Position numbers and translations under genes: made by a program
In this document: one piece after another, positions 1 through 5,675 of the stretch
How positions within the stretch are numbered: position 1 is the first letter of the stretch
How the letters are laid out: every line of letters begins with the position of its first letter
Notes under the pieces: generated by a model
What the model was told of the DNA's origin: nothing
Database searches by the model: none
Seen by the model: only the letters and a program-made list of their open reading frames with translations
Assembly (NCBI GenBank): GCA_015490695.1
Contig: WFXK01000141.1
Location: 1-7,245 of the forward strand
Reading direction: 5' to 3'
DNA length: 7,245 nucleotides
Source of the DNA: Bacteroidota bacterium
Lineage (GTDB): Bacteria; Bacteroidota; Bacteroidia; SpSt-205; S141-50

Positions 1-2037
1 GTTTTAAAAGAACACGGCATTAAAACCTTTGAAGACCTCATAGAGTATTATCCCAGAAAGTTTATTAACTACAATGCTACCACTTCCTTAGCAATGATAG
101 ACCCGCAATCTAAGGAGCCCGTTATTTGTAAAGGAACGATTTTAAAGTACCAGCGGATTAAAAACCGAAGGGGTGGCTATCGCCTCCAAGCCGTCTTCAG
201 AGACCCGTATAAAAGGGCTATTTTAGTCTGGTTTCAAGGATTAGAATGGATAGAAGAACGTTTAAAAAGCTGTGAAGGGAAAGAAGTACTTATTCGCGGA
301 AAACCAAAATTATATCGTAACTATATTCAATTTGCTCATCCTGAGCTTTTTCCTATTCATCCTATCCAAAATAATGCTTCTCCTAAAAAAATTGTTCCGA
401 TTTATAGCACTTCAGAGAAATTAAAACGAGTGGGGTTAGACAGCCGAGGAATTAAGAAGTTGATAGATAATCTTTTGGCGGTTGCAGAACCTTATATTAT
501 AGACCCATTGCCTCAGGGATATCAGCAAAAACTTCAATTGATAGACAAGCGCACTGCTTATAAAATTATTCATGACCCTGATGAGCGTTTAGAAGAAGCA
601 AAACGCCGATTGAAGTTTGATGAAGCATTTTTATTGATGCTTATTCTACAACGACGAAAGTATTTATTGAAACGTTATAATCGTAGTTATCCGATGCCTA
701 AGGACGGGGTTTATACCCGTACTTTTCTAAATGAACTACTGCCTTTTGAATTGACCCAAGCTCAAAAAAGGGTTTTAAAAGAGATAAAACAGGATATAGC
801 TCAGGAGATTCAAATGAATCGCTTATTACAAGGAGATGTTGGCAGTGGTAAAACCATTGTAGCGTTAATAACCATGTTAAGAGCCATAGATAATGGTTTT
901 CAGGCAGCTTTGATGGCACCTACGGAGGTCTTAGCAGAACAACATTTTAGAACCATTGTGAATTTAACAGCCAAAATGAATCTTCAAGTAGAGTTGCTTA
1001 CAGGTCATTTAAAACCTTCTACTAAGGAGCGGATTTATTATGATTTACGTTCAGGACGTACGCAGTTGGTTATAGGGACACATGCTTTGATAGAAGATAA
1101 AGTGGATTTTAAGCGTTTAGGATTAGCTGTGATTGATGAACAGCATAAGTTTGGTGTGCGTCAGCGGGCAAAGCTAAGCATCCGTGGTGAACGACAACCC
1201 CATAATTTGCTTATGACCGCAACGCCCATCCCAAGAACCCTTAACATGGTACTGTATGGTGACTTAGATGTTAGTATCTTAGACGAATTACCCCCGGGAC
1301 GAAAGCCTGTAAAAACCAAAGCCGTACCTTATAGCAAATATCCTAAGGTTTTACAATGGTTAAAAGACATGATTGAAAACAAAGGGTACCAAGCCTATAT
1401 TGTTTATCCTTTGGTAGATGAATCGGAGAAATTGCCATTAGAAGATGTAAAAAATGGATTTGAGTTTATAAAAAAGACGTTTCCAGGGATTCCTGTGGGG
1501 ATGATTCATGGGAAAATGAAATCGCAGTGGAAAGATTATGAAATGCAGCGATTTAAGCGAGGAGAAACAAAGATTTTAGTTGCTACTACGGTCATAGAAG
1601 TTGGGGTAGATGTGCCTGATGCAAACATTTTAATTGTGCATAATGCTCAACGTTTTGGATTATCGCAACTACATCAATTAAGAGGGCGTGTAGGTAGAGG
1701 TCACACCAAAGCCTATGCGATTTTATTGTACGATGAACAAATAAGCAGAGAAGCCAAACACCGATTAAAGGTTTTAGAATCTACTAACAATGGTTTTGAA
1801 ATTGCTCAAGCGGATTTGCGTTTGAGAGGTCCTGGCGAACTCTTAGGTACAAAACAAAGTGGACTTCCTGATTTTAAGATTATTGATTTTATTGCAGATA
1901 CGGATATATTCACTTTAGCGCGTCAAGTGGCGGAGCAAATGATTAGAGAAGACCCGTATTTTGAACAAAATCCTTTGTTGAAGGCGTATTTAGAGTATTA
2001 TGTGGAGCGGTATCAGTTGCATCATTTAGTGCCGTAG
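1..2037 (+). CDS. recG: ATP-dependent DNA helicase RecG (5' end outside window)
   Basis: RecG is a superfamily 2 helicase that remodels stalled replication forks and Holliday junctions in the cytoplasm. The frame is open from base 1. The first residues (VLKEHGIKTFEDLIEYYPRK) match the family's N-terminal helical region, so the true start lies upstream and the ATG at 94 is internal. Counting from base 1, the 678 visible residues show a wedge/OB-fold domain at about 40-125, Walker A GDVGSGKT at 278-285, the DEQH box at 379-382 followed by KFGV, TATPIPRTL at 406-414, QLRGRVGRG at 559-567 (motif VI) and LRGPGELLGTKQSG from 608, the conserved C-terminal RecG block. The family is usually near 690-700 residues, so only about 15-25 residues are missing. 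The stop TAG is 1 nt before the rsmA start. Nothing suggests loss of activity. Confidence 0.97.
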   Translation, partial: VLKEHGIKTFEDLIEYYPRKFINYNATTSLAMIDPQSKEPVICKGTILKYQRIKNRRGGYRLQAVFRDPYKRAILVWFQGLEWIEERLKSCEGKEVLIRGKPKLYRNYIQFAHPELFPIHPIQNNASPKKIVPIYSTSEKLKRVGLDSRGIKKLIDNLLAVAEPYIIDPLPQGYQQKLQLIDKRTAYKIIHDPDERLEEAKRRLKFDEAFLLMLILQRRKYLLKRYNRSYPMPKDGVYTRTFLNELLPFELTQAQKRVLKEIKQDIAQEIQMNRLLQGDVGSGKTIVALITMLRAIDNGFQAALMAPTEVLAEQHFRTIVNLTAKMNLQVELLTGHLKPSTKERIYYDLRSGRTQLVIGTHALIEDKVDFKRLGLAVIDEQHKFGVRQRAKLSIRGERQPHNLLMTATPIPRTLNMVLYGDLDVSILDELPPGRKPVKTKAVPYSKYPKVLQWLKDMIENKGYQAYIVYPLVDESEKLPLEDVKNGFEFIKKTFPGIPVGMIHGKMKSQWKDYEMQRFKRGETKILVATTVIEVGVDVPDANILIVHNAQRFGLSQLHQLRGRVGRGHTKAYAILLYDEQISREAKHRLKVLESTNNGFEIAQADLRLRGPGELLGTKQSGLPDFKIIDFIADTDIFTLARQVAEQMIREDPYFEQNPLLKAYLEYYVERYQLHHLVP

Positions 2038-2038
2038 T

Positions 2039-2785
2039 ATGGGGGTTCGTCCTAAGAAGCGGTTTGGACAACATTTCTTACGCTCTCGTAAGATTCTTCA
2101 AAAGATTGTGGATGCGATTGAAGTAGTACCACAACAACTTTTAATAGAAATCGGTGCAGGCGACGGTCGTTTAAGCTTTGCACTTATAGAACGGTTTTCT
2201 AATCCCTTAGTTTTGATTGAAGTAGAACGGGAAGCGTGTCAGTACTTACGGCAACATCTACCTAAGCAAAAACGTATTCAATTATTTGAAGGTTCTTTTA
2301 AGCAGTACAAGATACAGGAACCTTGTTGGGTCGTGGGAAATTTTCCTTATAATCAAGTAGCAGCGATTGCTTTTTGGGTTTTAGAGCAACATTCATGGGT
2401 GGAGGGAGGAGTATGGATGGTGCAAAAAGAGGTTGCTCAACGCTATTGCGCTTCTCCAGGAAGTCGTCTGTATAACCTCTTAGCAGTACTATTGCAATCT
2501 TATTACCATTTGGAATATCTTTTTGATGTTCCTCCTAAGGCGTTTTATCCGCCTCCAAAAGTTTATGGAGCAGTTATTCGGCTAAAAAGGAAAGAAACTT
2601 TGCCGTCTGTACCTTTTGAAGTACTAAAAAAAATCGTTAAAAGTGCTTTTTCTAATCGTAGAAAAGTGCTGCGTAATACGTTAAGCACGTTTCGTTATCC
2701 AAAACGTTATGCGCATTTACGGGCAGAGCAATTATCTCCTGAGCAATTCCAAGAGATTGCAGCGATGAATTTGTCAAAAGGATAA
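2039..2785 (+). CDS. rsmA: 16S rRNA (adenine(1518)-N6/adenine(1519)-N6)-dimethyltransferase RsmA (KsgA)
   Basis: RsmA/KsgA uses S-adenosylmethionine to dimethylate two adjacent adenines in the 3'-terminal hairpin of 16S rRNA, a late step of 30S subunit assembly. The 248-residue product is slightly short for the family (about 255-275). It shows the N-terminal KKRFGQHFL signature (residues 6-14), SAM motif I EIGAGDG (37-43), the acidic ribose-binding residue E61 in IEVERE, the catalytic NFPY (101-104), PPPKV (171-175) and the basic SNRRKVLRNTL block (205-215). The Asp normally found after EG in motif III, which contacts the SAM adenine, appears as Ser86 (EGSF). The ATG at 2039 gives the expected VRPKK N-terminus and lies 1 nt after recG. 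Its stop TAA overlaps the next start. Function is well supported. The effect of Ser86 is unknown. Confidence 0.95.
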   Translation: MGVRPKKRFGQHFLRSRKILQKIVDAIEVVPQQLLIEIGAGDGRLSFALIERFSNPLVLIEVEREACQYLRQHLPKQKRIQLFEGSFKQYKIQEPCWVVGNFPYNQVAAIAFWVLEQHSWVEGGVWMVQKEVAQRYCASPGSRLYNLLAVLLQSYYHLEYLFDVPPKAFYPPPKVYGAVIRLKRKETLPSVPFEVLKKIVKSAFSNRRKVLRNTLSTFRYPKRYAHLRAEQLSPEQFQEIAAMNLSKG

Positions 2786-3198
2786 TGGGAAAGGGTTCAA
2801 GAAAAATTCCTACTTTTGTGCCAATGCAGGCGATTTATTTCATCATTGTAATGGGTATGTTTTTAGTTGCGTGTACCGATAGGGGAAAATCCTTTGATAA
2901 AGAATTCAGTCCGTTCTTATTCCAATACGGACGACTGCATGTTGGGGTACGTTCTCCCGATGGCACTACGGGACCAGGAAGATTAGTACGTCTTTATAGT
3001 AACAAACAAGATTGGGAGAATAAAAAAGTGTATCAAGCTGCTGTTACTAACGACATAGGTGTTGCTGTCTTTGATAGTGTCCATGTAGGAATGATTTACT
3101 ATGACTGCTACGTTCCCAGCGAACCTCCACTATATGGATATGATTCTGTGTGGGTCGTTGCTGATACAGTAACCTATAAAACCCTTTATTTGAAGTGA
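2785..3198 (+). CDS. Small lipoprotein with a predicted beta-sandwich domain, function unknown
   Basis: This 137-residue protein is not a named family I recognise. It has a basic n-region (K3, R6, K7), a hydrophobic stretch (about 16-28) and a lipobox LVAC with the lipidated Cys at residue 30, so it should be exported and membrane anchored. The mature part is only about 108 residues. Its pattern (HVGVRSPDGT, then VRLYSN, W, VTNDIGVAVFDSVHVG, YYDCYVP) is typical of carboxypeptidase-regulatory-like or transthyretin-like beta-sandwich domains, which in Bacteroidota are common on envelope proteins; this fold is inferred by eye. The ATG at 2785 overlaps the rsmA stop (TAATG) and is preferred to the Met at codon 14 (2824), because that start would remove every basic residue before the hydrophobic core. 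It sits directly before, and overlaps, the T9SS plug-family gene, so a shared envelope role is possible but unproven. Confidence 0.8.
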   Translation: MGKGSRKIPTFVPMQAIYFIIVMGMFLVACTDRGKSFDKEFSPFLFQYGRLHVGVRSPDGTTGPGRLVRLYSNKQDWENKKVYQAAVTNDIGVAVFDSVHVGMIYYDCYVPSEPPLYGYDSVWVVADTVTYKTLYLK

Positions 3199-4424
3199 TT
3201 CTATTTTTATTGCTCTTTTTTACTTTTCTTCAAAGCGCTCCATTAAAAGACGCTGTATATGATAGTACTATTTACACAATCCAACTTTACCGAGGAGACA
3301 ACCCTTTAACCCTTCCTTATTTGCTGCTTAATGAACAACAATATTTAACGCTTACATTTGATAAAATCGGTACAGAAGTTATTAGTGACTATGTGATAGA
3401 CTTTATCCATTGCAATGCCGATTGGAGTCCCAGCACGTTGCTTCCTATAGAGTTTTATGATGGGATTATGCCTTTGTTTATTACCGACTTTCAACTTTCT
3501 CGTGGTACGTTAATTCCCTATGTGCATTATGAAATTCGTTTTCCTGAGGCTTCCAGCAGATTTAAAGTCAGTGGCAATTATATTGTGAGGGTTTATCGTC
3601 AAAGTGCTCCTGAAGAGGTGGTTTTCATGCGTCGTTTTGTTGTAATAGAACCCCAAGTGCGAATACAACCCTTATTTACTTGGGCACAACAACAAGGAAG
3701 ACATCGCTTCCAACAACTACAATTCCGTCTTTACTTGAGTAATATTCCAATAGAAAATCCTCAGCAGGATATTAAAGTAGCGGTTTTACAAAACTTTCGT
3801 TGGAGCACAGCACAATGGTTTTATACCCCTACCTATCTATACCCTAATTTTTGGGAATATGACCTTAATACAGGTATGGCATTTCCTGGTGGCAATGAAT
3901 TCAGACGAGTAGACTTGCGTAGTGTTCGCCGCTATGCACCATCCCTACGGATTTATGTCACCGACTCTGGATATACCGCCATCTTAAAACCTGATGTGCC
4001 CAGAACAACCATTCCCTATTTGCGAAATCCTGACCTCAATGGCTTCTACTATATTCGCTCTTACGATGATAATGACTCGCAATTGGAAGGGGAATATATA
4101 TGGGTAACTTTTTTATTAGACTTTGAACCTTTTTTCAACGCTCCTATTTATGTTATGGGATGGCTAAGTTTGTGGGGGAATGACTCACGTTTTCAAATGC
4201 GTTATGACCCTAATTTAGGGTATTATCGTTGCGATGTGTTGTTGAAACAGGGGGTTTATGATTACTGCTATGCTGTACTGACGCAACAAGGGTGGGATGA
4301 AACGCCTTTGGAAGGAACACATCAAGAAACAGAAAACTTTTATACTATTCTTGTATATTTTCGCCGTTTTTCAGACCAATACGACCGCTTAATTGGTATT
4401 CGCCACGTCAATTACTACGACTAA
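3195..4424 (+). CDS. DUF5103 family / type IX secretion system plug protein homologue
   Basis: The product has 409 residues, the usual size for the DUF5103 family (T9SS plug protein). The characterised plug protein occupies the periplasmic opening of the SprA outer-membrane translocon; assigning that role here is by family membership. Family landmarks are YTIQLYRGDNPLTLPYL (27-43), FIHCNADWSPSTLLPIEFYDG (70-90), GNYIVRVYR and RRFVVIEP ending the first domain near 152, NPQQDIKVAVLQNFRW (188-203), PGGNEFRRVDLRS (231-243), and a C-terminal EGTHQETENFYTILVYFR then YDRLIG. A segment near 315-365 (PIYVMGWLSLWG, then LKQGVYDYCYA) looks like an E-set/CBM48-type beta domain (inference). The start is GTG at 3195, overlapping the upstream stop as GTGA; an in-frame TAA at 3177-3179 rules out anything longer. 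The N-terminus is a short, very hydrophobic signal peptide (MILFLLLFFTFLQSA) with no basic residue. No transmembrane helix follows it. Confidence 0.9.
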   Translation: MILFLLLFFTFLQSAPLKDAVYDSTIYTIQLYRGDNPLTLPYLLLNEQQYLTLTFDKIGTEVISDYVIDFIHCNADWSPSTLLPIEFYDGIMPLFITDFQLSRGTLIPYVHYEIRFPEASSRFKVSGNYIVRVYRQSAPEEVVFMRRFVVIEPQVRIQPLFTWAQQQGRHRFQQLQFRLYLSNIPIENPQQDIKVAVLQNFRWSTAQWFYTPTYLYPNFWEYDLNTGMAFPGGNEFRRVDLRSVRRYAPSLRIYVTDSGYTAILKPDVPRTTIPYLRNPDLNGFYYIRSYDDNDSQLEGEYIWVTFLLDFEPFFNAPIYVMGWLSLWGNDSRFQMRYDPNLGYYRCDVLLKQGVYDYCYAVLTQQGWDETPLEGTHQETENFYTILVYFRRFSDQYDRLIGIRHVNYYD

Positions 4425-4435
4425 AATAAAATACT

Positions 4436-4885
4436 ATGAGCATTTTTGAACTTCATTTGGTTGTGAATCATTTCCCGGTAGTAACCGCTTTCTTAGCCCT
4501 CATTTCCTTAGCGTGGAGTTGGGTACAAAGAACAGGAGAGTTTTACCGCTCAGGAAGGCGCCTTTTAATCTACAATGGCGTTTTTGCTTTATTAGCCTAT
4601 ATCACGGGCTTGATTATAGAAGATAGCGCAGAAGCATTACGCTATCTTGACCACGATAGCATGGAATTACATGCTGCAATTGCTTTAGCAGCGTTAATTG
4701 TTTCTCTATTAGCTGCAGCCCTTGCTTTTGTTTTACCTAAGGCAGAAGAAAAAAATCGTTATTGGTTATTTTTTTTATCTTTAATAACTTTCATTACTTT
4801 GGCTACGTCAGCTTATTTTGGAGGACGTATTGCACACAAGGAGCTAAAACAAACGATTTCTGTGGAAGTACACGAAGATGACTAA
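4436..4885 (+). CDS. Four-helix integral membrane protein (DUF2231-like), function unknown
   Basis: The product has 149 residues and four predicted transmembrane helices, at about 9-30, 43-60, 79-100 and 108-128. The opening HLVVNHFPVV resembles the HPLLVHFP start of DUF2231-type predicted membrane proteins, but I cannot confirm the family. The loop between helices 1 and 2 is strongly basic (R32, R38, R41, R42), while the loop between helices 2 and 3 and the C-terminus are acidic. The positive-inside rule therefore places both termini on the periplasmic side. On that topology H7, H12, H73, H79, H134 and H146 all fall on or near the periplasmic face, which could suit metal or haem binding (inference). 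The ATG follows the plug gene by 11 nt, and the gene end overlaps engB by 8 nt, so it is probably co-translated with them. Confidence 0.8.
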   Translation: MSIFELHLVVNHFPVVTAFLALISLAWSWVQRTGEFYRSGRRLLIYNGVFALLAYITGLIIEDSAEALRYLDHDSMELHAAIALAALIVSLLAAALAFVLPKAEEKNRYWLFFLSLITFITLATSAYFGGRIAHKELKQTISVEVHEDD

Positions 4886-5483
4886 GGTGCGTTTGGCAAA
4901 AGTAGCTACGACGCAGGAGGACTTCCCCCAGTGGCATTTCCCTGAATTCGCTTTTATCGGCCGGTCTAACGTAGGCAAATCCTCTTTAATCAATGCCCTT
5001 TTAAATCAAAAAGTCGCTTATACGAGTGCAAAACCTGGAAAGACAAAAGCCATTCATTTTTTTGTTGTGAGAGATAGTTGGGTGCTTGTAGACCTTCCTG
5101 GTTATGGTTTTGCAAAGATGAGTAAGCAGCAACGAAAGTATTTACAGCAGCTAACTTTAACGTATTTAGCAAAGCGACAACAACTAATCAACACCTTTAT
5201 TTTAATAGACTTTTGCGTTCCTATCCAAAAGAATGATTTAAGGCAACTACATTGGTTAGGAATTCGCCAAATCCCTTTTAGTATTGTGTTTACAAAAATA
5301 GATAAGGTTTCTAAAAGTAAACGGGAAACTTACTTGAAAACCCATATAGCAAGATTGTTAGAGGATTGGCAACATTTGCCCCCTTATTTTTTGACTTCTT
5401 CTATAAAAAGAGAGGGAATAAATGCGCTTAAGAACTATATAGAACAACTACTAAAGCAATACAGAACGTTTGTTAGCTTTTAA
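4878..5483 (+). CDS. engB: Ribosome biogenesis GTP-binding protein EngB/YihA/YsxC
   Basis: EngB is a small cytoplasmic GTPase needed for assembly of the 50S ribosomal subunit. At 201 residues it has the usual family length. All G motifs are visible: G1 GRSNVGKS (28-35) followed by SLINALL, G2 KPGKT (52-56), G3 DLPGYGFA (72-79), G4 TKIDK (139-143) and G5 TSS (173-175). The GRSNVGKSSLINALL and PGYG combination is specific to EngB rather than Era or Der. The region after switch II (LIDFCVP, 109-115) departs from the common DxRHP pattern but sits in the expected place. The ATG at 4878 lies inside the last codons of the membrane protein gene, giving an 8-nt overlap that suggests translational coupling. 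It is the last gene of the packed unit and is followed by a hairpin. Confidence 0.96.
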   Translation: MTKVRLAKVATTQEDFPQWHFPEFAFIGRSNVGKSSLINALLNQKVAYTSAKPGKTKAIHFFVVRDSWVLVDLPGYGFAKMSKQQRKYLQQLTLTYLAKRQQLINTFILIDFCVPIQKNDLRQLHWLGIRQIPFSIVFTKIDKVSKSKRETYLKTHIARLLEDWQHLPPYFLTSSIKREGINALKNYIEQLLKQYRTFVSF

Positions 5484-5488
5484 TGTTT

Positions 5489-5538
5489 CCTTCTAATATA
5501 TTAGAGGCTATAAAACGCTAGAAGGTTTCTTGATTTTT
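5489..5538 (+). terminator. Probable hairpin terminator after engB
   Basis: The 7-nt arms CCTTCTA (5489-5495) and TAGAAGG (5519-5525) are perfect inverted copies and are followed directly by a T-rich stretch (TTTCTTGATTTTT, 5526-5538), 5 nt after the engB stop. The 23-nt loop is long for an intrinsic terminator. A second, tighter hairpin (5490-5496 with 5501-5507, around the 14-bp palindrome 5492-5505) uses the same left arm and would compete with it. Position supports termination; strength is uncertain. Confidence 0.45.
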
Positions 5539-5557
5539 CCACATCATGATAGCCATT

Positions 5558-5632
5558 TTTAACCCTCTCCTGTAGAAATACTTCTTGATAAAAATCACTT
5601 TTGGGAACTTAATAGTCCATTTGAGGGTTAAA
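5558..5632. repeat. Perfect 10-bp inverted repeat upstream of the kinase gene
   Basis: TTTAACCCTC at 5558-5567 is the exact reverse complement of GAGGGTTAAA at 5623-5632, with 55 nt between the arms. The right arm begins on the G of the predicted -33 TTG and runs into the promoter spacer, where a bound repressor would block RNA polymerase. The arms are 65 bp apart centre to centre, about six helical turns, compatible with a looping operator pair. The arms are visible in the sequence; the regulatory role is inferred. Confidence 0.4.
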
Positions 5633-5650
5633 GCAAATACCCTACTTTTG
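5621..5650 (+). promoter_or_regulatory. Bacteroidota-type housekeeping promoter for the kinase gene
   Basis: TTG at 5621-5623 and TACTTTTG at 5643-5650 match the -33 (TTG) and -7 (TAnnTTTG) elements used by the primary sigma factor of Bacteroidota, with a 19-nt spacer in the expected range. Transcription would start roughly at 5655-5660, leaving a leader of about 20 nt before the ATG at 5676. The leader is AT-rich with no clear Shine-Dalgarno sequence, normal for the phylum. Confidence 0.7.
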
Positions 5651-5675
5651 CCTTACAGGATTATTTTTAAAAGTC

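Larger units (their letters stand above)
1..5483 (+). other. Probable six-gene operon recG-rsmA-lipoprotein-T9SS plug-membrane protein-engB
   Basis: Six genes run in the same direction with almost no spacing. There is 1 nt between recG and rsmA, a TAATG overlap (1 nt) into the lipoprotein gene, a GTGA overlap (4 nt) into the plug gene, 11 nt before the membrane protein gene, and an 8-nt overlap into engB. No terminator-like hairpin or gap large enough for a promoter was seen between them, so co-transcription and translational coupling are likely (inference). Transcription would start upstream of base 1 and probably ends at the hairpin after engB. Confidence 0.7.

Noticed and set aside
94..96. 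ATG at 94 as the recG start
   Set aside because: The upstream codons from base 1 are open and match the conserved RecG N-terminal region, so this Met is internal.
698..919. Minus-strand open frame of 73 codons inside recG
   Set aside because: It lies wholly antisense to the helicase motif I region, has no recognisable domain and looks like a shadow of the real coding strand.
2872..2905. Surface-export signal for the lipoprotein just after the lipidated Cys
   Set aside because: The residues after Cys30 (TDRGKSFDKE) are partly charged but do not match the known acidic surface-localisation patterns well enough to claim surface exposure.
4990..5172. Minus-strand open frame of 60 codons inside engB
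   Set aside because: Antisense to the conserved G2-G3 region of engB, with no domain or promoter of its own.
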